64,000 nt of DNA from Sipunculus nudus (Eukaryota > Annelida > Sipuncula > Golfingiida > Sipunculidae): contig CM049321.1 of assembly GCA_026874595.1 (NCBI GenBank), forward strand, positions 27,019,479-27,083,478. The letters are read 5' to 3'. Shown piece by piece: positions 30,841-42,451 of the stretch. The notes beneath the pieces are model-generated. The model was not told the origin of the DNA. It saw only the letters and a program-made list of their open reading frames with translations, and made no database searches. The translations under genes were made by a program, and so were the position numbers. Positions within the stretch are counted from its first letter, which is position 1. Each line of letters starts with the position of its first letter.

Positions 30841-31321
30841 ACTTTTTATAACGGCAACAATATTTCCTAAAATACAGTACTTTAGTGCGAAAAATGGATT
30901 GTATCTATACTCATAAACGCAAGAAAACTGGAAGTACTGTGCCCTGTGAGGCTGTATTTGTGCGGGCTCACCTAAACGCACATTCTGGAATGAACGGATA
31001 GTTCTAACTTCCATATGCTAGGATTAAAAAAAGTAAACCGATTAAACTGATTAACCTGCACGGTGCTGATACCAGAGCTGAAAACGTTAAAAAATACAGC
31101 TGCGATCCTGTAGCCTGTATGCAGAATCCACCTACTGACAGTAAATTTTTCTCGTTCATTTACCCTCCGTTCATTTTGTCGAGTGTGCACAAGATCGGAC
31201 CTCCGGTCAATCGGTCTTGCTATGGTGAACATATACACCTGGACTGTGTTTACTCGTACACAATCAAATCAATGTGTAGAACAAGTGACTTTCGGATACT
31301 AAACCCATACTATTGCGAGTT

Positions 31322-31397
31322 TCAGGGGCGTTGACAGGATTGAGGGAGTGGAGGTGGCCGAAATATTTGGCAAAGGCAATTTAAGCATATATATGCA

Positions 31398-31449
<52 letters not shown>

Positions 31450-31596
31450 CACCTCCCATGTCTTAATTCTAATTAGATATATCAGTTGTACAAGATGAAT
31501 AAATATATATCATATATGACATAGGGGCGCAGACAAAATTGAGGGAAAGGAGGTGGCCGAAATATTTGGCAAATGCAATTGAAGGACATATATACA

Positions 31597-31668
<72 letters not shown>

Positions 31669-31740
31669 CACCCCCCATGTCTTAATTCTAATTAGATATA
31701 TCAGTTGTACAAGATGAATAAATATATGTCATATATATCA
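31322..31740. repeat. Tandem duplication of a ~200-bp unit containing (TA)n
   Basis: Two units, about 31322-31510 and 31524-31740, share 'aggtggccgaaatatttggc', then a TA run (31400-31447 and about 31600-31666), then 'ccatgtcttaattctaatt'. Non-coding. Confidence 0.85.
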
Positions 31741-32080
31741 TATATCATTAATTAATTAATTAATTATTAATTTTCTAGACAATAGGTTAGACTACATATT
31801 TGTTTATATATCCATTTAATTCAGGGTCCAAGTTAAAGAAAATCAGTTTTAATTACTTCGTTGAATTAAACCGTGAAAATCAGTGCCATGAATGCGAAAA
31901 TGTCGTAGAAATTACCGATTCTGTTTTTTTGTAAGGTAGGTTCTTCCAGAATAGAGCCTGTTTTTAGGTTTGGATCTTTCAGTCACTGTTAATTAGTTCT
32001 CGTAACACCTGCTTTGTGTACTATAGTTTACCCATTAACCTCGCTCATTGATAGGTTATCTTTCTAAAGACCAAACCTAC

Positions 32081-35000
32081 CTTTCTCGCATCTGCTGCCG
32101 AAAAAGCCATCTGGACACCGACAGAATGCTTGCTGCTTCCGAGACTCGCACATCCCGCCGTTTTCACATCTCACATCGCTGCATGGGATGGGCTGTGACC
32201 CCGGTATACCTATGAATAATAAATAAAATTAGAAATATTCTGCATTGGGTATACAATGGTATCTATTACTATGCCCCCTTTTAAATAGGTCCCCATCCTC
32301 TGTGGCGTCACAAGTCTTGTTCAACAGGTATAGCAGGGTATAGGTCTGTGACCTACATCAATGTACATACACAATTTCAAAGAAATGCGTTTAATAGTTT
32401 TTGAGTTTATCCTGCTCACGCTATTTCAAGTGGAATTTATGATGAAAGTAAAGAGGAGGTGAGCTGAATAAAAACGGGAAATGGATTGTAGGTCGCACAC
32501 AAACTTTCACTGACCTGTAATCTCACACAAACTTTCACTGACCTGTAATCTGACAAATTTGCAGAACAATCTACTATATAGGTCCGCTCAATTGTGGAAA
32601 AAATTAAAAAAAAATGATCCTTTTCAAGTCAACCGTCACTCTCGTAGCGACGACTATGATTCAAATTTAAGCAATGCTTCGTCCTTTGACCCTTATCAAT
32701 GCGCATGCAAATTTTAAAAATAAATTCACCAATTTACCAGTTTCAACATTATTCTGTTAACATAAAGAGCAAGTTTTTTTAGATTAAAAAGTAGTTATCT
32801 TTTACAGATGTCATAAACTCATAAAGCGTAATGTATATTTAACTTCAGTGATAATGCAAAGTGTGTCCCAATTTCACCGGGGGGGGGGGGGGGGGGGGGG
32901 ATTGTGGTGGATCTATAGTTTCCAGTAGACCTTGAGAATTTTTTTTTCGAAGGGGTTATCGAAGCGCTTTTTATCAGAAACTTTGTCCAGCACCATCTAT
33001 CGTATTTGAAATGAAACTAATACAAAATAATAAATTGGCTATATTAAAGTAATTAAAATAAACTTACCAATACATCTGATTTTTAGTGAGGCCACTTGGG
33101 GGAATCCAAACCTTGTAACGACTTGCCAGGAAGTGACCGTGGCCTCTGGCCTCAAGGCGGGGTCAGGGTTCAAGGCCAGGCCGCCTGATGCCCGGAACTT
33201 CTTGGCCACCAACCACATGCCATACCGGTAAAAGATAGAGTGAGGGCCCTTCAGTTGTTGATACACTGGTCTCAAGTTGTATGTTCTCCCGGACAGTTTA
33301 TATTCCCCAAGAACGACGGCCCTACTGCTGCGAAGGTCAAGTCCCGTCACATTCAACTTACCGGAAGTACACGTATAATGTCTGCTTCCTGCGCAGACGC
33401 ACTGCAAACTCTTTATTTGTGAAGATCTACAACCCTTTGGCAAACATTTCCATCTTCCGAATGTCAGGGCGGGGTTCGAAGCAGAAGATGATATTGAGAA
33501 TATGGCGGCTGAGGTGTTTCCAACCTCTGGTGCCACATACCAGTAACCGGAAGTGCGTTTAGCTGTATTGGTTCCGGTGTAGTAGATGTAGGCCTCTTGC
33601 GTGTAGTGCTTATAAACGTTGTGTTTGGCGAAGGTCTGATTCTGTAGTCGGTAAACTCCCACCAGGTGAAGGAACTGAGGAAGTCCCTCGTGCAGGTTGC
33701 CAAGATACACTTCAGGACAATGTGAGGAACCTGTGCACATGAAAGGTTACTTATATCAATACATTATATCACATCCCAGTTATTGGCATAAATAAGGTAT
33801 GCATATGGCGACATGACAATAAGCGGGCTTGACTGTATATGTAAAGCCAAATCGTGTCAAAAGCATGACTTTCAACTCAGCATTGAAAAACAGTTACCTA
33901 TCAATGGCTTATATGTGAAGTGTCTATGATGGTCTTTCGTGTACCATATATATTTCATATAAAATGTTTAATGGGCAAATGGTTTATCCTATGGTTGCCT
34001 CATTTCACCAAACCTTGATATAAATACCTACATTCTAACGAAGACAATAACGAAAGGCTTATTTCGCACCACAATTATTTCGTATAGAACTTTAAACATA
34101 GGATATGAAAGCTGCAGGATTTTTAAAAACACACTGCTGCTGCCAAAATGATCAAACCACAGAAATTGTTCACTATGGTACACACAAAAAGCAAGTTTTA
34201 TTTCAATAAGGTCCAGCAACAATTTAACCATGAGATACAACAAATACAAATGACATAATAGCACGAGTACGTTTACGGGTAGGTGACATATTTACCAGTC
34301 CAGTTGTATTTCCACAAGATTATTTAAGCGTTATCGAGTACACTAAATATGGAAACGATCAAATATATCTAATGACCATATGGGTCTCTGCTAATAGCTA
34401 AAATTAAAACATGGAAAAAATAATCTCTGTATAAAAACGACTCCATGACGATCGGGTGATCCCGTGAAATAGTCATGAATTTACAGTGTTGTTTTTCTTC
34501 AGTGTTATATGTACACACACACTTACAAACACACACATATATATATATACATTCCGAGCAATGTTTTGGCAGAGTACTAAAGAAGAAAGACAACAGGAAG
34601 GAACCGAGAACCACAACTCTCTTTGTATAACCAAATTAATAGGCACGAAATTGCATCCTGCGGAGATATTTTCAAAGTGGGCGTTGAACTTGTCTGTCAC
34701 TTAAACCAAGTCATGACCTTATGTTTTCCAAAATATTTGTGTGAAGATTCATGCTGACTGCTACCGGAATGACCTATATCCATCACAGACCACATCCCTA
34801 TAAACTAATTTGCCCCCTGCCAGGTCACGGCTTCTCTTTCATTTTTTTTTCGCCGTAGGAGGAAGGACTACTATATATATATATATTGGTCCCTGTCCGT
34901 CCTTCCTTCCTTCCGTCCTACTGTCCCTCCCCGTTCTTTTACCAAATACTTCTAAACCCTTGCTACTTCCGTCACCAAATTTTACAGGTATATTCATACT

Positions 35001-38000
35001 TATCACATGACTTGAATTCCATTATAACCTGCACGACTTTTTCCAATCAATAATGGTCTTTTTCCATATTCCTCCAGACCAGACGGGTCATTAGATAAGA
35101 TAACTTCAGCCATTAAATCATATACAAAGATTCCTTGGAGATAATGGAATCAAATGACTACTATATTAAATGGAATAAGTCTAAACTAATGTTTCCACAG
35201 AGATCCTGATCACAAACTTTTCTGATTTCTCATGTTTGTTGCAAGACATTTTACTTGTATCTTGCTCCATTAATCAGTGCCAGATTTTTCATATATATTG
35301 GTATCATGACTGACATGTCATCAGAACCTGAAGGTGGCGCCATCTCTGTTTAACGATTTTCAGTAATCCAAAATGGTCTTCCTACATCTCTTCAGATAAG
35401 TCCGTTAATAAGAACACTTTAGCCGTTAAAACCTAGGCCTACACAAGCAAAAGTAGCGAACTGCAAGCAATACCAACTGAAAGGCATTTCTGTTGCCTCA
35501 GAGTGATTATCTTCACGCTCATTTTGATTAAAACCTTGTTACCTTAAGCCAGTATCTCACTGGACTGCGACTGTCGGAGATTAATTGCAACCGGCATTCA
35601 TGAGGAATATTCAAAATGTTTCAAAAAATTTGCGGGGGTTTCCTCGCGTGACTCGCAGGGCCTCGCACTAGTGTCGCTGGAATTGTGAACATGTTAATAA
35701 AATTCGTGCAACAAATTTTCTCTTAAAATGATCAGAGTCGTCGCGAGTGTCTCTAACCCGTTTCGAAATCTTCTCTATTAAAATAAAACACTCAGAAAGT
35801 GTGAGAAATGTGAGACAACTTTATTACTGATTGGACACAAAAATGAGAATCTGATATACATGTCGTACCAAAAAAACTTCGAAATTTTGTCGCGAATGCT
35901 TGCAACAGTAGCAGGACAAATATACGAACTCCAGGCGATCTCTTGCCCAAATTTCGTGCGACCTCCGTGCATTTGTTGTGGTTCCAAGTGAAAATTGTCT
36001 CTAATTGGGCTATTTTCTCTCAATGTTATATCTCAAACTAGTCGCAAACAGTCGCAGCCTGGTGGGATACTTGCTTTAGAAATGTTAGTAGTGAAAAACA
36101 ACACCCCAGTATAAACGCAGTGTAAACATTAATTATAAGAGGCGATGTGGTTAATAAAGAGAGAACTTTTTTACTAATTACAAAGTTGTGTCGTTTTTCG
36201 TTTTCCGTCTCATGGAATGGGCCATTATACAGTCCATAATAAATAAACATGAACAACCACAAATCTTATATATTATTGTGTGCTAAAAGAAATGGTATTC
36301 TTTTTTTACATATTTTGAAAAAAATTAAAAGCTTTATAAAGATTGTTAAAAAAGTTTCACTTCGCATAATAAGTCTGAGATAATAAGTAAAGTTTGATGA
36401 CTCCATTCTCGCTTCAAACCTCATTGCCGCTGGGAGGTTGTACTGAAAGCCATTATGCCCGTGTCATTTTGTGTAACATGAAATGGTAATGGAAATTCAA
36501 GTGTTTGTAGAATTAATAGGTTGGAAAAAATGTAACAGTATTAGAAGAAGAGTTTTATGAAGTATAATTCCAGTGAATAAACAAATCTAATAAAATTTAA
36601 TTATAAAAATAGAAATCTGTATACTCGAGAACGCAAGCCTCTCCGATGCTCCCAAAACCGGGTTTGCATTCACTTATTTGGTCCATATTCCGAGATTCAC
36701 TGTTGCATATGTTCCTACACATTTGTGAGTATACTGCCTGATGACAACCTGAATCCAGATCTTGTAAAAAGTAACATACTTTTTTCAGGAAAGACTTCTT
36801 TTTATCGTCTCCGCCAGGAGGGTATACGTTCAATCCCGTGTGTGTGTGTGTGTGTGTATTTGTTCACAACTCGCGCAATCATGAACGGAATCTCATGGAT
36901 TTTCAGAACATTTGGGGAATGGGCCATGAAAGCATCGATTAGATTTTAGTGTGTATCCGCCTCATGATCCGGGTCAAGGAAGGACTTCCAGGAATATTTA
37001 CAAATGTACGTTGTACTACGTTCACTTATACACGAATGAATCTCGGAATATGGGCCGAATAGGTGAATGCAAGGGGGGCACTTCTGCACGCATGACCCTG
37101 GGAGTATGGGCTGAATAATTTAAGAGAATGCAAACACGTTTTTGGAGCATTCCACATTAAAGACGGCCCACATGGCGGAGGCTTGCATTCCTTAAAATGC
37201 AGATATCTGGTACTGTTTCAACTTTTTCAGGGATTAATTTTTTTGTCCTTTTTTTTCAAATTATCGTCTTCAGGTGATTATTTAGGTTGTTAACATGAAT
37301 TTATTGAGTGTAGTAGACCTACTGTTACGGAACCTAATATAAACAGATCACGTGTGCGTGATGAACACAAATTTTGTAATGGAGATAAAAACAAATCCGA
37401 TTCTGTAACACAAGGCAGCGTGAAATGTCTAGGGGAATGAATAAAGAAGTCAGTGGTTTTTGTTAACAAATAACTAAAATTTATTCTTACAACAACCCTA
37501 ACAATACAATACTCTTAATCAATACAATTATACAGTAAAACAGCGTTATAGCAACAAGTCAAAACAATCACACAGAAAAATATAATGGTACAGTACCGGG
37601 ATACCAATACCATCACCACGATAAGTCGTTTAAATGTAAACTCTCGGAGAATGACAGTCCTGTGGAAAGTTCTTGCAACATCCAGAAAGTAAACTGAAGT
37701 CCAAATGCATAGAATCCAGGAGAAAGTCTTTGAAAATGTATAATTGCCGCATTCGTCGGATAAGGTCCAAGAATCTGACACACACTTCTGCGTCCGCTGG
37801 AATCTGCTCTGCTGTCTGCCCTCTGGTTCTAAACACAGCCCCTTTATATACCTTCACACCCCAAGCCGGGAATTTTCCACTTCTCGAACAGTCTATAAGA
37901 TCTTGCACAATCACAGTAACACGCGCTTCAGGAATTCTCTAGAAAACAGCGCCGTGTATATCTACACACCAGGTTCATCACGTGACCAACGACCAGACGT

Positions 38001-39081
38001 GAAAGCTCAAGGCTCACATAACAACGAGAGTTCAACCAGTACGGACTAAACATAGAATGTAACAAACGGCCAGACACGAGTGCCACAACAGGAGTTACGC
38101 CCGTGTCACACAATAAACAGAGCAACTGTAACAATACTTTGTCAATTTTCGATAAAATTGGCACTTATTTGCACTTATTTTGTGTTGATGCATTCTTGCC
38201 GATGTTTGACAAAACTACTTATTGATATATTTAATACTGAGGAGTCATGCTGTAACTCACCACATAACTACAAATGTCATGCAGTAAAATTGTACAAATA
38301 TTGGCCAATTCGGCATTGATATATACGTTTCCTAACATTGTGTCAGACTGTGACATATTGTAAGCTGCATACTTCTCCCCATAAAATCCAGAGTGGCAGC
38401 ACTGGCCAGATCCACGCCAAAATCTGACCGATTCTGCATTTGCCTATTCTGCGAAATGCCCTGAAAACTTAATGAAATTCCGTTCATGCATGATTGCACG
38501 AGTATGTTGTGAACAAACACACACACACATATACACACGGAGATGAACGCATACCCACCGAGCGGAGGCAATACCTCGATTTCGCGTATCCATGACAACA
38601 TGCACCTTATTTCAGAAGCAAATGGTTAGAAACTACAACTAGCATGATACAAATGTTTAAAAGGCAAAGGCAGATTTGTATTTTCAGTGTATACCCCAGT
38701 CAGGATCTATTTCAAATGTTTTGTGCACGAACCAGGAATTGTGTTACGATTTACCAACTTAATGTTTGGATCACAGGTCAGCTCTAGAACAAAGGCGGCC
38801 ACTTATACCAGTAACTGTCCCTGGCTCTCGGCCAGGGTAAACAAACTGACACAATCTGACTATAGTAAAACACATTATGGTGATCCAGAATACCTACAAA
38901 AATTGATAATTCCCTAGATAACCCTCAAAGTTGCTCGTACTAATACTAATACCTGGCTAAAGTATGGCTTAATTATTATAAATCGTATATTATAAAGGCA
39001 CAATTAGCACTTACCCATTCCTGTTGTCAAGTGTTTACCCGCAAGAATGAGAAAGACCACCAAGCTGATGCAGGCGGCCAT
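32081..39081 (-). CDS. Secreted protein with two copies of an unnamed module and an EGF-like domain (3' end not found)
   Basis: Three exons on the minus strand: 39081-39015, 33730-33068 and 32209-32081. All have GT-AG borders and every junction is phase 1, the usual arrangement for shuffled extracellular modules. Exon 1 begins MAACISLVVFLILAG, a clear signal peptide. Exon 2 (221 codons) holds two related ~90-residue modules: the first has GVYRL, NVYKHY, YIYY and GYWYVAP; the second has GEYKL, PVYQQL, IFYRYG and MWLVA. Cysteines separate them. Exon 3 is one EGF-like domain with six cysteines (CSDVRCENGGMC, CRCPDGFFGSRC), residues about 253-284. The last donor (phase 1) requires at least one more exon, which I could not identify. 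I do not recognise the module, so no function is assigned beyond likely secretion or cell-surface display. The open frame of exon 2 runs on into both introns; its apparent Met is intronic. Confidence 0.8.
32210..33067. other. Intron 2 of the EGF-module gene
   Basis: No exon seen. It includes a poly-G tract at 32879-32900 and a duplicated 'cacacaaactttcactgacctgtaatct' pair near 32495-32550. Confidence 0.5.
35547..36075. mobile_element. PIF/Harbinger-type MITE (TTA target duplication)
   Basis: Inverted ends AGCCAGTATCTCACTGGACT and AGCAAGTATCCCACCAGGCT, both continuing GCGACTGT, are flanked on each side by TTA (35544-35546 and 36076-36078). Length 529 bp with no transposase. The 3-bp TTA duplication and AG-start ends fit PIF/Harbinger. 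It lies in intron 1 of the EGF-module gene. Confidence 0.75.
36809..36990 (+). repeat. Interspersed repeat, inverted relative to 38340-38590
   Basis: Contains 'ccgccaggagggtatacg', a (GT)n run and 'gcaatcatgaacggaatctc'. The reverse complement of 38340-38590 carries the same landmarks, so the pair flanks the probable LTR in opposite orientation. Confidence 0.7.
37323..38111 (-). mobile_element. Probable solo LTR (minus orientation)
   Basis: Read on the minus strand it starts TGTGACACGGGCGTAACTCC and ends GGTTCCGTAACA, giving TG...CA borders. It contains a TATA box (TATATAAAGGGGC) near 37840 and, downstream, AATAAA near 37480, in the order expected for U3-R-U5. No internal retroviral genes adjoin it. 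I found no exact target duplication, so the borders are provisional. Confidence 0.5.
38340..38590 (-). repeat. Interspersed repeat, partner of 36809-36990
   Basis: The minus strand reads 'cggtgggtatgcgttcatct', a (GT)n run and 'gcatgaacggaatttcatta'. Non-coding. Confidence 0.65.
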
Positions 39082-39406
39082 CGTCAGTCCGACACTCCTT
39101 GTACTAATGTGGTCCTGTACACTCGGGACTGGCTATATTATCCTCTTACTGATGACAAGGGGACCACAGACTCCGGGATTTGCGGCTGGCTGTGGTTATG
39201 ACACAGTGTGTGTGTGTGTGGACAACCGGTCGGCCAGCAGCTAGAAGGTGATCTCACCAAGTGAATATTATTCATGAACTTTCGGATGCATGCGGTAACT
39301 TTTATCAAATAAAAAAAACAAGAGTTTGGCTGCATCCTATTCGTGATTTCATATTCGTTCCTTTAAAAGATTACGACATAATTGGATCTACATTATATTT
39401 CACAGT

Positions 39407-39410
<4 letters not shown>

Positions 39411-39482
<72 letters not shown>
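39411..39482. repeat. (TA)n microsatellite
   Basis: AT run immediately before a truncated element end ('cagcagagcgccgtatttcc'). Confidence 0.95.
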
Positions 39483-39534
39483 CAGCAGAGCGCCGTATTT
39501 CCGAATGCAAAATTTCCGAAAATATATATATATA

Positions 39535-40689
39535 CAGTGGAGCGCCGTTCATCCGAACATCTCGTGGGGACAAGGTTTTTGTTCGGCTAAATGGCCGTTC
39601 GGAGGAACGGTCATGTGTAAAGGCATCGTGGCATCGATGTCGACAGCCCGATATTACTACTATGAATAGGACTTCGGTTAGCTTCAGAGTTATAAAAAGG
39701 GAACCAGAACGGAATAATATGTGATAATTACACGTTTACTTACATAGAATGAACAAATCAAACGTTCATTCAAGTAATTATTAATATAATATTTCAACTA
39801 CTTTATCAAGATTATTTGTCATTCAAGAACATGAACCAGTTATTCCCTCACAAAACGTGTGGATATCCGCCATGACAGTTTAACCACCTCTGTACAGCCC
39901 CCTATGTGCGAAAAATTTTAAATTACTTGTCATCAGACGCCTTGCGCATCGTCTTTCGTCTCTCGGAAACCTGCGTTTCTTGCATCAGGCCCTTGCAGTC
40001 CCTTAGCTTGTGACGACTGTTCTTGGTGTCACTTATGGTTTATCTGCCAACATTGAACTCTGGCCAACTGCGATTCGGTCAAGTGTCTTCAAGATGCTTG
40101 AGAAATAAAGCACTTGTCTTCAAGTGACAGGACATGTCGCTTGAGTTTGCGAAACCCCGACTCCATCTGACATGAAACTTGGGTGCTGCGATCGGTGTTT
40201 TCGTAGCAAAGATTTGCATAACCTGTGTGTGTCATGAAAAAAGCTTACATAGAAAACATATTTGCTTGCAATGTTAAACAGCTCGGAGGAGTACAAGTTG
40301 GAGCGTATCAGAGTCCTACTTTATCAGCACAGAATCTACATACTGTCATCGCCGGATGGTTTACCAGTGTGAACAACCCGACGAGGTACTGACTGGTGGT
40401 CGTTTTCAACTGGTCAAATGAGTACAAGTCCCAGCGAAGGGTTGGCTGCGTGCGCACAACCTGTGTGATTAGGTGTTGTCTCACCTGCAACTCAACAACC
40501 GGTGATGCATTCATTAATAAGTCGGGGGCGGGAGTAAATATACGTGTGACGATCTGCTCTATCGATGCAATATATATTATTTTCAGGTGGCCAAATTTTC
40601 ATTTGTAAAAAAAATTCGGATTAACCGTCATAATTTCGGTTCTCAAGTTTTAATTACGGATAAATGGTGTTAAGATAAACAGCGCACCA

Positions 40690-40692
<3 letters not shown>
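39535..40692. mobile_element. TA-flanked DNA transposon derivative (Tc1/mariner or pogo-like)
   Basis: The left end AGTGGAGCGCCGTTCATC and the inward-read right end AGTGGTGCGCTGTTTATC match at 15 of 18 bases. Both are next to TA. Length is about 1158 bp. I see no transposase motif, so it is non-autonomous. A second, partial left end (39484-39510) lies just outside. Confidence 0.65.

Positions 40693-40782
<90 letters not shown>
40693..40782. repeat. (TA)n microsatellite
   Basis: About 45 TA units between the TA-flanked element and the LTR-like segment. Confidence 0.95.
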
Positions 40783-40785
<3 letters not shown>

Positions 40786-40798
40786 GGTTGTATATATA

Positions 40799-42411
40799 TG
40801 TAACGGTCCAGCTCCAATGCGGAGCTCAGACCGATGTTGCGGGAAGCGACCACTCTCCGAACCTCTCACGGACAAATAAGAACAAATGGCGATAAATCCT
40901 TTAATGGACCAGTTGAAAACAGACCAGAGTATAGTGAAACGTATGGTTTCTATAAAGTCCTATGGCAGAGTCAATAGCGATACAGAGTTGAAACACAGAA
41001 ACACATAGAAAACAGCTTAAGGGGGAACATGGCACTTTAAACTACCAATGGAATTTCTTAGATAGCCTGCACATGATATCTACAAGACATACTTTGTAAA
41101 ATTATGAAATGAAATCTGGGGGTCAATGTGCTTATTTTTGCAGTATATGAAGTTGAAAATTGACACTTGTGGTGGGTTTTTATATGATATTATAACTAAG
41201 GGGGAAGCAAAAGTTACATATTTTAGAAAACTGACCAATGTATTTTTCATAATATTATAAATAAACATGCAGAATTAAATATCAATCTTATTTATAGACA
41301 AAAATGTGTATGTCAATGGGTTCAATTTTAAAATATAATAGGCCAAAATATGAAAATTTTGGACATTATTAGTTTAGGAAAAACCCATAAGGTGGCGCTG
41401 GCGGTTTTGAGCCAGAGAGCAAGTCCACACATGAATGGCTTCTGGCGTCAACAATATATGATCAGCTTTTAAAATGCCCATATAAAAAGAAATATAAATA
41501 TCAGCACTAAAAAACTATGGGTATATACTAAATATCTCTTCAGAATTACACCATCAGTGTCACTTACAATCATATGGTGATATTTATGCTCTTTTTTGTC
41601 ATCTACTTGCAACTGTCAAAACTGACACTAAGTCAAGTGACAGTTGACAACATAGCCGTTGGCATATTCCTGCACTTGAGCCTCTTCTGGTGATATTCTG
41701 GTGAAATTATCTTTGTAAAACTTTGATACTATTTGAAAATATAATTTAATAAAGCAATCACACTGAGCATTCCTACAATAATTGTTCATCGTAGTTACTT
41801 TTCTCAAATGATGCCCTGAAGCGATGACGTTGTTCATGACAACAAAAGTCACAAACGGCAAAATATGTAGCCTCGTGATAATATAATTAAACCAGATATT
41901 TTTAATTTGCAGTGTCACCAGTAGGGGGCGCCAGTAAAGTGTCATGTTCCCCCTTAATTATGTACTATTTTTACAAAACATTAAAAAAATGACTTTGCGA
42001 GTTACTGGATGAAATATAGGAAGAAAAGGAAATGAATGACTGAAATAGCAAGGCAACTGTAAGGAGCTAAAGGAATGAAACAATTTCTCACCCGATGAAA
42101 ACACCAGAGTATAGTGAAACGTGTGGTTTCTAAAAAGTCCTATGGCAGAGTGATGGCTGAACGGACTTCTGGTCCGGGGTTTCCACCACTCTGCACACTG
42201 TCAGGTGTTAGTTTGTTTGTTAATGAAGCTTATTTAAATAATTTAAATAACATAGGCCGGACTAAGCAACAAACAAGCGGGTCGTTGACGACCCGAGCAT
42301 TTTGGTCTTGTGTTAAAACAACAACTCATTTTAGCAACCAGTTCTGGCGGTCTTGTCCTGGCGATGCAAGAAACACTTTTGTCCCGGCGTTGTAAGAAAC
42401 AAATACCCGTT

Positions 42412-42414
<3 letters not shown>
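40799..42414. mobile_element. LTR-like segment bounded by TGTAACGG and CCGTTACA, with nested insertion
   Basis: The outer ends are an 8-bp inverted repeat with TG...CA termini. A ~50-bp direct repeat ('gagtatagtgaaacg' to 'cctatggcagagt') occurs at 40926-40972 and 42109-42151. The interval between them contains a 933-bp TTAA-flanked element. No gag/pol genes. It could also be another TIR element; the flanks are TA/CA repeats, so target duplications cannot be read. Confidence 0.4.
41021..41953. mobile_element. TTAA-flanked MITE (piggyBac-type target site)
   Basis: Inverted ends GGGGGAACATGGCACTTTA and, read inward from the right, GGGGGAACATGACACTTTA (one mismatch in 19) sit between two TTAA copies (41017-41020, 41954-41957). 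Length 933 bp, no transposase frame. TTAA duplication is the hallmark of piggyBac insertion; the G-start termini are less typical. Confidence 0.8.

Positions 42415-42450
<36 letters not shown>
42411..42450. repeat. (CA)n(TA)n microsatellite
   Basis: Compound dinucleotide repeat. Confidence 0.9.

Positions 42451-42451
<1 letters not shown>

Noticed and set aside
33039-33740. 233-residue frame taken as a single-exon gene
   Set aside because: Its first Met and last residues lie in introns. Acceptor and donor sites at 33731 and 33067 define an internal exon instead.
39047-39244. Plus-strand 65-residue frame beginning MRKTTKLMQ
   Set aside because: It is the antisense of the signal-peptide exon at 39081-39015, which has a splice donor and matching phase.
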